From Delftia tsuruhatensis (GTDB taxonomy: Bacteria; Pseudomonadota; Gammaproteobacteria; Burkholderiales; Burkholderiaceae_C), in assembly GCF_903815225.1 (NCBI RefSeq), contig NZ_LR813084.1, positions 1,282,501-1,346,500 on the forward strand: a DNA stretch of 64,000 nucleotides, given 5' to 3'. The notes below the pieces were generated by a model. That model did not search any database. It worked only from the letters and a program-made list of their open reading frames with translations, and was not told the origin of the DNA. The stretch's first letter is position 1. Each line of letters starts with the position of its first letter. A program made the position numbers and the translations under genes. Of this stretch, positions 28,221 to 36,593 are shown in pieces.

Positions 28221-30020
28221 ATGGCCATGCGCTCCCACTACTGCGGTCTCGTGACCGAAGCCCTGATGGGCGAAACCGTTACCCTGTGCGGCTGGGTGAA
28301 CCGTCGTCGCGACCATGGCGGCGTGATCTTCATCGACCTGCGCGACCGCGAGGGCTACGTGCAGGTGGTCTGCGACCCCGACCGCGCCGAGATGTTCAAG
28401 ACCGCCGAAGGCCTGCGCAACGAGTTCTGCGTGCAGGTCAAGGGCCTGGTGCGCGCACGCCCCGAAGGCACGACCAACGACAAGCTCAAGAGCGGCCAGA
28501 TCGAAGTGCTGTGTCATGAACTGAACGTGCTCAACGCCTCGGTCACGCCGCCGTTCCAGCTGGACGACGAGAACCTGTCCGAGACCGTGCGCCTGACCAA
28601 CCGCGTGCTGGACCTGCGCCGCCCGTACATGCAGCGCAACATGATGCTGCGCTACCGCACGGCCATCCAGGTGCGCAACTTCCTGGACAAGGAAGGCTTC
28701 ATCGACATCGAGACGCCCATGCTGGGCAAGAGCACGCCCGAGGGCGCGCGTGACTACCTGGTGCCCAGCCGCGTGCATGACGGCGAGTTCTTCGCGCTGC
28801 CCCAGTCGCCCCAGCTGTACAAGCAGATGCTGATGGTGGCCGGCTACGACCGTTACTACCAGATCACCAAGTGCTTCCGCGACGAGGACCTGCGCGCCGA
28901 CCGCCAGCCCGAGTTCACGCAGATCGACTGCGAGACCTCCTTCCTGGGCGAAGAGGAGATCCGCGCCATCTTCCAGCGCATGATCTGCGAGGTCTTCAAG
29001 ACCCAGCTGAACGTGGACCTGGGCGAGTTCCCGATCATGACCTACCAGGACGCGGCCTTCCGCTTCGGCTCGGACAAGCCGGACCTGCGCGTCAAGCTCG
29101 AATTCACCGAGCTGACCGAGGTCATGAAGGACGTGGACTTCAAGGTGTTCTCCACGCCTGCCACCACCAAGGGCGGCCGCGTGGTCGCGCTGCGCGTGCC
29201 CGGCGGCTCGCAGATCTCGCGCGGCGAGATCGACCAGTACACCGAGTTCGTCAAGATCTACGGCGCCAAGGGCCTGGCCTGGATCAAGGTCAACGAAGTG
29301 GCCAAGGGCCGCGATGGCCTGCAGTCGCCCATCGTCAAGAACCTGCATGACGCCGCCATTGCCGAGATCCTCCAGCGCACGGGTGCCCAGGACGGCGATC
29401 TTCTGTTCTTCGGCGCCGACAAGGAAAAGATCGTCAACGATTCCATTGGTGCCCTGCGCATCAAGATCGGTCACAGCGACTTCGGCAAGGCCAACGGCCT
29501 GTTCGAGAACCGCTGGGCACCGCTGTGGGTGGTCGACTTCCCCATGTTCGAGTACGACGAGGAAAACGACCGCTGGGCTGCCGTGCACCACCCGTTCACC
29601 TCGCCCAAGGACGGCCATGAGGAACTGATGGTCACGGACCCTGCCAACTGCCTGGCCAAGGCCTACGACATGGTCCTGAATGGCTGGGAGCTGGGCGGCG
29701 GCTCGGTGCGTATCCACCGTGCCGACGTGCAGAGCAAGGTGTTCGACGCGCTCAAGATCTCTGCCGAGGACGCACGCGCCAAGTTCGGCTACCTGCTGGA
29801 CGCACTGCAGTACGGCGCGCCCCCGCACGGCGGCCTGGCCTTCGGCCTGGACCGCCTGATCACGCTGATGACGGGCGCCGAGTCCATCCGCGACGTGATC
29901 GCCTTCCCCAAGACCCAGCGCGCCCAGGACCTGCTGACCCAGGCGCCATCGCCGGTGGACGAGAAGCAGCTGCGCGAGCTGCACATCCGCCTGCGCAACC
30001 CTCTGCCTGCCCAGGGCTGA
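28221..30020 (+). CDS. aspS: Aspartyl-tRNA synthetase, probably non-discriminating (Asp/Asn)
   Basis: The 599-residue class II synthetase is of bacterial type. It has an N-terminal OB anticodon-binding domain (1-105), the catalytic core with motif 2 [18 protein letters not shown] (about 216-233), a GAD insertion, and motif 3 GLDRL near 540. His32 ([10 protein letters not shown]) and Gly83 (RARPEG) correspond to the His/Gly pair of non-discriminating AspRS enzymes, such as that of Pseudomonas aeruginosa, where discriminating E. coli AspRS has Leu and Lys. If so, it also charges tRNA(Asn) with Asp for amidation by GatCAB. The gene ends at a terminator. Confidence 0.96.
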   Translation: MAMRSHYCGLVTEALMGETVTLCGWVNRRRDHGGVIFIDLRDREGYVQVVCDPDRAEMFKTAEGLRNEFCVQVKGLVRARPEGTTNDKLKSGQIEVLCHELNVLNASVTPPFQLDDENLSETVRLTNRVLDLRRPYMQRNMMLRYRTAIQVRNFLDKEGFIDIETPMLGKSTPEGARDYLVPSRVHDGEFFALPQSPQLYKQMLMVAGYDRYYQITKCFRDEDLRADRQPEFTQIDCETSFLGEEEIRAIFQRMICEVFKTQLNVDLGEFPIMTYQDAAFRFGSDKPDLRVKLEFTELTEVMKDVDFKVFSTPATTKGGRVVALRVPGGSQISRGEIDQYTEFVKIYGAKGLAWIKVNEVAKGRDGLQSPIVKNLHDAAIAEILQRTGAQDGDLLFFGADKEKIVNDSIGALRIKIGHSDFGKANGLFENRWAPLWVVDFPMFEYDEENDRWAAVHHPFTSPKDGHEELMVTDPANCLAKAYDMVLNGWELGGGSVRIHRADVQSKVFDALKISAEDARAKFGYLLDALQYGAPPHGGLAFGLDRLITLMTGAESIRDVIAFPKTQRAQDLLTQAPSPVDEKQLRELHIRLRNPLPAQG

Positions 30021-30046
30021 GCAAGGGGCCTGATGGCTTGATACGG

Positions 30047-30085
30047 ACGGCAGGGGCTGGCATGGCTCCTGCCGTTTTCCTTTTT
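30047..30085 (+). terminator. Rho-independent terminator after aspS
   Basis: ACGGCAGG (30047-30054) pairs with CCTGCCGT (30068-30075), followed by TTTTCCTTTTT. It closes the fmdB-DUF502-aspS unit just before the next gene's ribosome-binding site. Confidence 0.8.
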
Positions 30086-30097
30086 GCGGAGGGCTCC

Positions 30098-30907
30098 ATG
30101 CGTTTCCTGGGTGTTGCATCGATGGCCATGGTGGCCGGCCTTGGCCTGACGGGCTGTGGCGAGAAGAAGACCGAGCTGGGGCAGGGCGGTTCGGAGATCA
30201 CGGGTTCGGCAGGCCCGCTGGGCGCCCACAACGGCTCGCGCGAGCTGGTCCGCTGCGATGCGCCCGTGGCCACGCTGGCCCTGGCCGAGAATCCCAATGG
30301 CTATGTCATGGGCTCCGGCTACCAACTGCCGGCCTCGCCCGTGCCGCTGGTCAAGCTGCTGGCCCAGCAAAGCGGCTGCTTTCGCGTGGTGGACCGGGGT
30401 GCCGGTCTGCGCGGCACCGTGCAGGAGCAGGACCTGAGGAATTCCGGCGTGCTGCGCGAGAACTCCACGGTGCGCAAGGGCCGGGGCTTTGAGGCCCAGT
30501 ACACGCTGACCCCCAGCCTGACCTTCAGCGAGCAGGACGCCGGCCGGGGCCTGGCGGGCGTGGTCGCCATGATCCCGGTGCTGCGCGACATCGCCGGCCT
30601 GGCAGGCCTGGTGGAGCAGGTCAAGTTCAAGGAGGCCCAGACGGCGCTGCTGCTGTCCGACAATGAGACCACCGAACAGGTGGCCGCGGCCACGGGCGCG
30701 GCGCGCACCACCGACCTGGGCATCGGAGGCATGGTGCTGGGGCGACTGGGCGCGGCCGGCGCGGGCTGGAGCAATACCAACGAAGGCAAGGTCATTGCAG
30801 CGGCCTTCCTGGACGCCCACAACCAGCTCGTCGTCCAGGTGCGCGCGTTGCAGGCCAAGGAACTGCCGCCGCCCGTCGCGACCAAGGCGGGCGCAGGCAA
30901 GGGCTGA
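30098..30907 (+). CDS. Predicted outer-membrane lipoprotein, CsgG-like
   Basis: The 269-residue protein has a lipoprotein signal (MRFLGVASMAMVAGLGLTGC; lipobox LTGC with the lipidated Cys20). The body resembles CsgG/HfaB-type proteins: ATLALAENPNGYVMGSGY, then LLAQQSGCFRVVDRGAGL and LTPSLTFSEQDAGRG, with conserved alternating strands. Such proteins can form secretion pores or bind cell-envelope partners. No curli genes are nearby, so the role is open. A CGGAGG site before the ATG at 30098 decides the start; an upstream in-frame start would destroy the signal peptide and lies in the aspS terminator. nudB follows after 7 bases. Confidence 0.8.
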   Translation: MRFLGVASMAMVAGLGLTGCGEKKTELGQGGSEITGSAGPLGAHNGSRELVRCDAPVATLALAENPNGYVMGSGYQLPASPVPLVKLLAQQSGCFRVVDRGAGLRGTVQEQDLRNSGVLRENSTVRKGRGFEAQYTLTPSLTFSEQDAGRGLAGVVAMIPVLRDIAGLAGLVEQVKFKEAQTALLLSDNETTEQVAAATGAARTTDLGIGGMVLGRLGAAGAGWSNTNEGKVIAAAFLDAHNQLVVQVRALQAKELPPPVATKAGAGKG

Positions 30908-30914
30908 GCGGCAC

Positions 30915-31391
30915 ATGCCCGCCTTCAAGATTCCCGAATCGGTGCTGGTCATCATCTACCGGGATGATGGGCAGGTGCTGTTGCTGCGCCGCACGGCACC
31001 CGCGCCGGAGGGCGACGCATTCTGGCAGTCCGTGACGGGCAGCAAGGACCATGAAGGCGAATCCTGGCGCGATACCGCGCTGCGCGAGGTGCAAGAGGAA
31101 ACCGGCATCGACGGCGATGCCCCGGACTGCCTGCTCCAGGACTGGGGACTGGAGAATGTCTACACGATCTATCCGGCCTGGCAGCACCGCTATGCGCCGG
31201 GGGTATGGCACAACCGCGAGAGGGTTTTCGGGCTGCGGATTCCGTCCTACACCGGCGTGTTCTTGAATCCGAGGGAACATACCGCATCTGCTTGGCATGA
31301 TTGGCGTGAAGCGGCCCGGCGCTGCTATTCACCGTCCAACGCGGAGGCGATCTTGCTGCTTCCGCGCTTTGCCCGACTGGAGCCGGACTGA
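30915..31391 (+). CDS. nudB: Dihydroneopterin triphosphate diphosphatase (Nudix)
   Basis: The 158-residue Nudix hydrolase starts with KIPESVLVIIYRDDGQVLLL and contains the Nudix box in GSKDHEGES...LREVQEETGI (about 40-65). The box has one extra residue (G-x6-E instead of G-x5-E), as seen in other beta-proteobacterial NudB proteins. QSVTGS and the late WHNRERVFGL block match NudB, which removes pyrophosphate from dihydroneopterin triphosphate in folate synthesis. folE, whose product makes that substrate, lies about 0.95 kb downstream, which supports the assignment. Confidence 0.92.
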   Translation: MPAFKIPESVLVIIYRDDGQVLLLRRTAPAPEGDAFWQSVTGSKDHEGESWRDTALREVQEETGIDGDAPDCLLQDWGLENVYTIYPAWQHRYAPGVWHNRERVFGLRIPSYTGVFLNPREHTASAWHDWREAARRCYSPSNAEAILLLPRFARLEPD

Positions 31392-31418
31392 AACCCTTGC
31401 CAGCGTTCCCGAACCGCC

Positions 31419-32189
31419 ATGACTGAAAACGCGAATTCCCATCAGGTGGACCCCGGTCCCTCGATACTGCGCGTCGCAACCTACAACATCCACAAGGGCG
31501 TCCAGGGGCTGGGCCCGGTGCGACGTCTGGAGATCCACAACCTGGGACTGGCCGTGGAGCAGCTCGATGCCGACATCGTCTGCCTGCAGGAAGTGCGCAA
31601 GATGAACCACAAGGAGGCTGCGTACTTCGACCGCTGGCCCCATGTGCCCCAGGCCGAGTACCTCGCGCCGCTGGGCTACGAGGCCGTCTACCGCACCAAT
31701 GCCTACACCCGCCACGGGGAGCATGGCAATGCGCTGCTGACGCGCTGGCCCGTGGTGGGCCACCAGCACGAGGACATGTCGGATCACCGCTTCGAGCAGC
31801 GCGGCCTGCTGCATGTGGAGGTCGAGGTGCAGCACCGGCGCGTGCACACCATCGTCGTGCACCTGGGCCTGATTCCCGGCAGCCGTGTCCGCCAGATCAC
31901 GCAACTCAAGCGCTTCATCGAGCGCGAGGTGCCCCCGGGAGCACCGCTGGTGGTGGCAGGCGATTTCAACGACTGGGGCGGGCAGATCAAGCGCATGCTG
32001 GCCGGCTTCGGCCTGTACGAGTACGACGAGCTGCCCAGCGTGCCCACCTACCCTTCGCGCCTGCCGCTGGCCCAGTTGGACCATGTCTACGTGCGCGGCC
32101 TCACGCCGCTGGGCCTGCATGTGCCAAAGGGGCGAATCTGGTGGCGGATGTCGGACCACCTGCCGTTGATCGCCGAATTCCAGCTGTAG
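31419..32189 (+). CDS. Endonuclease/exonuclease/phosphatase-family protein
   Basis: The 256-residue protein shows the EEP superfamily pattern: ATYNIHKG (about 24), the metal-binding glutamate in CLQEVRKM (about 55), HGEHGNALLTRWPV, the VAGDFNDWG active-site block (about 180) and a C-terminal SDHLPL. The superfamily includes DNA repair nucleases and lipid or sugar phosphatases, and the substrate cannot be told. Similar proteins in beta-proteobacteria often neighbour cardiolipin synthase genes, but none is present here. It lies between nudB and folE. Confidence 0.9.
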   Translation: MTENANSHQVDPGPSILRVATYNIHKGVQGLGPVRRLEIHNLGLAVEQLDADIVCLQEVRKMNHKEAAYFDRWPHVPQAEYLAPLGYEAVYRTNAYTRHGEHGNALLTRWPVVGHQHEDMSDHRFEQRGLLHVEVEVQHRRVHTIVVHLGLIPGSRVRQITQLKRFIEREVPPGAPLVVAGDFNDWGGQIKRMLAGFGLYEYDELPSVPTYPSRLPLAQLDHVYVRGLTPLGLHVPKGRIWWRMSDHLPLIAEFQL

Positions 32190-32217
32190 GCCCGGCCTGT
32201 GCGCATTCATCGTCTTT

Positions 32218-32236
32218 TGCTATTTAATATGTAGCA
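32218..32236 (+). repeat. Short AT-rich palindrome, possible extended -10 for folE
   Basis: TGCTATTTAATATGTAGCA is an imperfect palindrome in an AT-rich patch within GC-rich DNA. It resembles the GCTAT...ATAGC palindrome upstream of ubiE and contains the same TGCTAT core as the extended -10 elements at 21532 and 53161. It may be a promoter for folE. Confidence 0.45.
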
Positions 32237-32336
32237 TCCTGCGCGGACCGATCCAGGGTTTGATGGCAAAATCCCTTGCGTGCAGCGGGCCGGGTTCGCT
32301 GTTACCATGCCAGCCATGTTCAGAGAACCCGTCGAC

Positions 32337-33038
32337 ATGAAAAAAGACAGCGAAGCCGAGGGAGTCCCCGTCTCGGTCAAGATCCGCGAGCGGTTGAAGC
32401 AGGCGCAAAAGCGTTTTCATGCCAACGACAACATCTCCGAATTCATTGAGCCGGGCGAGCTGGAGGCCTTGCTCGACGAAGTGCAGGACAAGATGCAGGG
32501 TGTGCTCGACAGCATGGTCATCGACACCCAGCACGACCACAACACGCGCGCCACGGCACGCCGCGTGGCCAAGATGTACCTCAACGAGGTGTTCCGCGGC
32601 CGCTACGTGGCCCAGCCGGCCATCACCGAATTCCCCAATGCCGAGCACCTCAACGAGCTGATGATCGTCGGCCCGATCACGGTGCGCAGCGCCTGCAGCC
32701 ACCACCTGTGCCCGGTGATCGGCAAGATCTGGATCGGCGTGCTGCCCAACAAGAACACCAACGTCATCGGCCTGTCCAAGTACGCCCGCCTGGTGGACTG
32801 GATCATGGGCCGTCCCCAGATCCAGGAAGAGGCCATCATCCAGCTGGCCGACCTGATCCTCGAAAAGACCCGTCCCGACGGCCTGGCCGTGGTCATGGAG
32901 GCCTCGCATTTCTGTATGTCCTGGCGCGGCGTGCGCGAGATGGACAGCAAGATGCTGAACTCCGTCATGCGAGGTGCCTTCCTGACCAATCCGGAACTGC
33001 GCCGCGAGTTCCTCTCGCTGGTATCCAGCCGCAAGTGA
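32337..33038 (+). CDS. folE: GTP cyclohydrolase I, divergent type
   Basis: The 233-residue protein has zinc and active-site features of GTP cyclohydrolase I: SACSHHLCP (zinc Cys and His), GLSKYARLVDW, and SHFCMSWRGV (second zinc Cys and catalytic His). Several usually conserved positions differ: CSHH instead of CEHH, RPQIQEEAI instead of RxQxQExLT, and SKMLNS instead of a Thr-rich segment. It makes dihydroneopterin triphosphate from GTP. AGAGAA stands 9 bases before the ATG at 32337. In-frame ATGs at 32307 and 32316 and a GTG at 32280 are possible, but lack a ribosome-binding site. A strong terminator follows. Confidence 0.92.
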   Translation: MKKDSEAEGVPVSVKIRERLKQAQKRFHANDNISEFIEPGELEALLDEVQDKMQGVLDSMVIDTQHDHNTRATARRVAKMYLNEVFRGRYVAQPAITEFPNAEHLNELMIVGPITVRSACSHHLCPVIGKIWIGVLPNKNTNVIGLSKYARLVDWIMGRPQIQEEAIIQLADLILEKTRPDGLAVVMEASHFCMSWRGVREMDSKMLNSVMRGAFLTNPELRREFLSLVSSRK

Positions 33039-33079
33039 ATCCAGGGGCGGCGTCCCCGCACGCCCGGCTACACACCCCA

Positions 33080-33108
33080 GGCTGCGCAGTGCGCGGCCTT
33101 TTTTCTTT
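33080..33108 (+). terminator. Rho-independent terminator after folE
   Basis: GGCTGCGC (33080-33087) pairs with GCGCGGCC (33091-33098, one G-T pair) over a 3-base loop, followed by TTTTTTCTTT. Confidence 0.85.
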
Positions 33109-33122
33109 CCCCTCCCTCCACC

Positions 33123-34004
33123 ATGTCACTGCAAGCCTTTGCCCTGATCATCATCGCCGGACTGGTGCACGCCGGCTGGAACATCGTGGCCAAGAAGGCC
33201 GGCGGCGACTCGCGCTTCGCCTTCTTCACCTCCGTCATCATGATGGTGATCTGGGCCCCGCTGGGCTGGTGGGTGGGGCGCGACGTGGTGCCGCTGTGGG
33301 GCCGGGCCGAATGGGTGGTCGTGACCATCAGCGGCCTGCTGCACGTGGCCTACTATGTGACGCTGCTGCGCGGCTACCGCAGCGCCGACCTGACCGTGGT
33401 CTATCCGCTGGCGCGAGGCTCGGGGCCGCTGCTGTCTTCCATGGTGGCGATCGTCTTCCTTGGCGAACGGATCTCCTCGCTGGGCGTGCTGGGTATCGCG
33501 GGCGTGGTCGTGGGCGTGTTCCTGATCGCGGGCGGCCCCGGACTGCTGCGCGCGCGCCATGACCCCGAGGCACGCGAGCGCCTGCGGATGGGCCTGTGGT
33601 ACGGCCTGCTGACAGGCGCCTTCATCGCCAGCTATACCGTGGTGGACGGCTATGGCGTCAAGATGCTGCTGATGTCGCCCATCCTCATCGACTACATGGG
33701 CAACTTCGTGCGCGTGTTCCTGCTGGCGCCGGTGGTGCTGCGCGACCTGCCCACCGCGCGCAGTCTGTGGCATGCCCAGTGGCGCTTCGCGGCCCTGGTG
33801 GCGCTGATCAGCCCCATTGCCTACGTGCTGGTGCTGTATGCCATGCAGGATGCACCCATGTCGCATGTGGCGCCCGCGCGCGAGGTGTCCATGCTGTTCG
33901 CGGCGCTGATTGGCGGACACCTGCTGCGCGAAGGCGACCGGGCCGCGCGCATCGCGGGGGCTGTGTGCATCGCGGCCGGCGTGACGGCACTGGGTCTGGG
34001 CTGA
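33123..34004 (+). CDS. EamA/DMT-family transporter
   Basis: The 293-residue membrane protein has about ten hydrophobic helices in two EamA repeats (about 5-140 and 150-290), the drug/metabolite transporter pattern (YPLARGSGPLLSSMVAIVFL in the first repeat). The family mostly exports amino acids, metabolites or drugs; the substrate is unknown. It starts 15 bases after the folE terminator. The DUF429 gene follows 5 bases after its stop, so the two are cotranscribed. Confidence 0.9.
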   Translation: MSLQAFALIIIAGLVHAGWNIVAKKAGGDSRFAFFTSVIMMVIWAPLGWWVGRDVVPLWGRAEWVVVTISGLLHVAYYVTLLRGYRSADLTVVYPLARGSGPLLSSMVAIVFLGERISSLGVLGIAGVVVGVFLIAGGPGLLRARHDPEARERLRMGLWYGLLTGAFIASYTVVDGYGVKMLLMSPILIDYMGNFVRVFLLAPVVLRDLPTARSLWHAQWRFAALVALISPIAYVLVLYAMQDAPMSHVAPAREVSMLFAALIGGHLLREGDRAARIAGAVCIAAGVTALGLG

Positions 34005-34009
34005 GTGCC

Positions 34010-34897
34010 ATGGCGGTGATGGAGGCCATGCAGGTGGTGGGCTGCGATTTCAGCAGCCGGCCGTCGACACGCAAGCCCATCGCCATGGCCTTCGGGCGCC
34101 TGCTGGACGAGGGCCTGGTGGTTCTGGACGGATTGCGCGGCTTCGCCTCCCTGGGTGAATGGGCTGCCTGGCTGGCTTTGCCGGCAGAACCGGCCTGGGT
34201 CGGTGGTTTCGACCTGCCTTTCGGGTTGCCGCGCGAGCTGGTGGAGCAACTGGGCTGGCCGACCGATTGGGCGGCCTGCATGGACCACTATGCCGGACTG
34301 ACACGCGAGGAGATCCGCGAGCGCTTCAAGGCCTTTTGCGCGGCACGGCCCGCGGGCGGCAAGTTCGCGCATCGGGCGACGGACAGGCCGGCCGGTGCCA
34401 GCCCATCCATGAAATGGGTGAACCCGCCCGTGGCCTATATGCTGCATGCCGGCCTTCCCCTGCTGCGCGCGGCTGGAGTGCACCTGCCGGGCCTTCAGCC
34501 AGCCTGCCGGGGCGATGCCCACCGCGTGGCGCTGGAGGCCTATCCCGGCATGCTGGCGCGAGCCGTGCTCGGGCGCAGCAGCTACAAGAGCGATGATCCC
34601 GCGCGGCAGACAGCCGAACGCCGCCGCTCGCGTGCGCATCTGATCGAGGCCCTGGAGTGCGGCGCGAACCCATTGTCGCTGCGACTTCGGATAGGCGGCG
34701 GCGCGGGGGATGGGGGCGGCGCTCTCGCATTGCGGGAACAGCTGCTGTCCGATGGCTGCGGTGACCGGCTCGACGCCGTCATCTGCATGTTGCAGGCTGC
34801 CTGGGCGGCGGCATGCCATCGGAAGGGCGATGTGCTCTATGGGTTGCCCCATGATCTGGATCCGCTGGAAGGCTGGATCGTCACGGCGCAGGGCTGA
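34010..34897 (+). CDS. DUF429-domain protein
   Basis: The 295-residue protein has the DUF429 pattern: VVGCDFSSRPS at the N-terminus and GGFDLPFGLPRELVEQL around residue 63, with conserved aspartates that suggest an RNase H-like nuclease fold. Later come ALEAYPGMLARAVLG and YKSDDPARQ. Function is unknown. The start used is the ATG at 34010, just after the transporter stop; an in-frame ATG at 34019 is an alternative. Cotranscription with the EamA gene is likely, but a functional link is not evident. Confidence 0.85.
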   Translation: MAVMEAMQVVGCDFSSRPSTRKPIAMAFGRLLDEGLVVLDGLRGFASLGEWAAWLALPAEPAWVGGFDLPFGLPRELVEQLGWPTDWAACMDHYAGLTREEIRERFKAFCAARPAGGKFAHRATDRPAGASPSMKWVNPPVAYMLHAGLPLLRAAGVHLPGLQPACRGDAHRVALEAYPGMLARAVLGRSSYKSDDPARQTAERRRSRAHLIEALECGANPLSLRLRIGGGAGDGGGALALREQLLSDGCGDRLDAVICMLQAAWAAACHRKGDVLYGLPHDLDPLEGWIVTAQG

Positions 34898-34941
34898 AAT
34901 CCGCCCTGCGCAAGCCTGGATATGTTGAGAGGAGCGATGCG

Positions 34942-35586
34942 ATGCCGACCATGGAAACCCTGCTGGCCTTTTTTGGCGTGGCCGTGCTGCTGGGACTGAG
35001 CCCGGGGCCGGACAACCTGTTCGTGCTCATGCAGTCGGCGCAGCGCGGCTGGCGCGTGGGTCTGTGCGTGGTGCTGGGCCTGTGCCTGGGCCTGGTGGTG
35101 CACACGGCGGCCGTGGCCCTGGGGCTGGCGGCGCTGGTCGCGGCCTCGCCCCTGCTGTTCACCGCCATCAAGCTGTGTGGCGCGGCCTATCTGGCATGGC
35201 TGGCCTGGGGAGCCCTGCGCGCCGTGGCCCGGCCGGGCGAGATGCCGCAGGCCGCCACCGGCGACCTGCTGACCCCTGCCAGGGCGCTGCGCTGGGTGGG
35301 GCGTGGCGTGGTGATGAACCTCACCAATCCCAAGGTGCTGATTTTCTTCCTCGCCTTTCTGCCGCAGTTCGCGGACCCTGCACGCGGCAGCGTGGCCACG
35401 CAGGTGATGGTGCTGGGCTGTGTGTTCATGCTGGCGGCGCTGCTGGTGTTCGGTGCCATTGCCTGCTGCTCGGGCTGGTTCGGTGTGCTGCTTCAGCGCT
35501 CCGTGCGTGCCCAGAACTGGCTCAATCGTGTGGCCGGGCTGGTCTTCCTGGGCATGGCCGTGCGGCTGGCATTGGTGCAGCGCTAG
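34942..35586 (+). CDS. LysE-family amino acid exporter
   Basis: The 214-residue protein has six hydrophobic segments and the LysE/RhtB N-terminal signature LGLSPGPDNLFVLMQSAQRG (about 17-36), plus MNLTNPKVLIFFLAFLPQF (about 125). RhtB/LysE proteins export amino acids such as homoserine, threonine or lysine in exchange for protons. The substrate is unknown. GAGAGGAG upstream supports the ATG. Confidence 0.93.
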   Translation: MPTMETLLAFFGVAVLLGLSPGPDNLFVLMQSAQRGWRVGLCVVLGLCLGLVVHTAAVALGLAALVAASPLLFTAIKLCGAAYLAWLAWGALRAVARPGEMPQAATGDLLTPARALRWVGRGVVMNLTNPKVLIFFLAFLPQFADPARGSVATQVMVLGCVFMLAALLVFGAIACCSGWFGVLLQRSVRAQNWLNRVAGLVFLGMAVRLALVQR

Positions 35587-35648
35587 GAACACGCTGCTTT
35601 TCACCACCGGCCATGGCGCAGCGGCCGGGCCGTGGCACAGTCCACGCC

Positions 35649-36536
35649 ATGCTTTCTCGCTTGCGCAATCTTTCATGGCTTGCCGCCCTGCTGATGGCGG
35701 GCGTGGCCGGGTTGGTCCTGCTGATGGTGGCAGCCTGGCTGGTGGGCAGCCTGCTGAGCCAGCCAGACCGCCGGCCTCTCGGCGCGCCGCCCGCAGACTG
35801 GCCGGCCCAGACGCTGCAGTTGCCCACCGACGATGGAGGGCAGGTCAGGGGCTGGTTCGCCAAGGGGCAGCCGGGCCATGGTGCCGTGCTGCTGCTGCAT
35901 GGTGTGTACGCAGACCGGCTCGCCATGCTGGCGCGTGCGCGCATGCTTCGTCGGCAGGGATATTCCGTCTGCCTGATCGACCTGCCCGCGCATGGCGAAA
36001 GCAGCGGCGAGCGCATCAGTTTCGGCATGGCCGAGGGCGCGGGCGTTCGTGCCGCCATGGCCTATGTGCGGCAACAGCTGCCGGGCGAGAAAGTCGCGGT
36101 GCTCGGTACATCGCTGGGCGGTGCGGCACTGCTTCTGTCCCACGTGGTGCCGGGGCCGGATGTGGTGGTGCTGGAGTCCGTGTTTCCCGACATCCGGCAA
36201 GCCATAGACAACCGCGTGCGCGCGCACATCGGCTGGCTGGCGGACTTGGTCACGCCCTTGCTGGCGTGGCAGTTACCGCTGCGCCTGCATCTGGAGCTGG
36301 CACAACTGCGCCCCATAGACCATGTGAAGGCGCTGGGCGCTCCCGTGCTGATCGCGGCCGGCCTGCAGGACCGGCACACCACGCCCGCGGAAACCCGCGA
36401 GCTGTTCGAGGCGGCGCGTGAACCCAAGGCGCTGTGGATGGTGGAGGGCGCCGCGCATGTGGACCTGTACGACTACGCGCCCCAGCCCTACGAGCAGCGG
36501 GTGCTGGGATTCCTGGATCGATATATGGGGCCTTGA
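35649..36536 (+). CDS. Membrane-anchored alpha/beta hydrolase
   Basis: The 295-residue protein starts with an N-terminal membrane anchor (about 8-36), followed by an alpha/beta-hydrolase fold. LLHGVYADR marks the oxyanion region, the nucleophile elbow is GTSLGG (Ser about 155), the acid is probably the Asp in GLQDRHTT and the histidine is in GAAHVDLYDY. The catalytic triad looks complete. It faces the periplasm if the anchor is an uncleaved signal. Similar proteins (YfhR/ABHD13-like) are uncharacterised serine hydrolases. The ATG at 35649 gives the anchor; the frame extends upstream without family character. Confidence 0.87.
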   Translation: MLSRLRNLSWLAALLMAGVAGLVLLMVAAWLVGSLLSQPDRRPLGAPPADWPAQTLQLPTDDGGQVRGWFAKGQPGHGAVLLLHGVYADRLAMLARARMLRRQGYSVCLIDLPAHGESSGERISFGMAEGAGVRAAMAYVRQQLPGEKVAVLGTSLGGAALLLSHVVPGPDVVVLESVFPDIRQAIDNRVRAHIGWLADLVTPLLAWQLPLRLHLELAQLRPIDHVKALGAPVLIAAGLQDRHTTPAETRELFEAAREPKALWMVEGAAHVDLYDYAPQPYEQRVLGFLDRYMGP

Positions 36537-36593
36537 TGGAGACAATGGCGGGCGGCACTGACCGACCCATCCGGGGCCGCCTCCACCCCGCCC

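Noticed and set aside
30038-30097. An upstream start for the CsgG-like lipoprotein
   Set aside because: It would begin inside the aspS terminator and bury the lipoprotein signal; the ATG at 30098 has a good ribosome-binding site.
27549-30119. An 856-codon minus-strand open frame opposite DUF502 and aspS
   Set aside because: Antisense shadow covering two well-supported genes and the aspS terminator.
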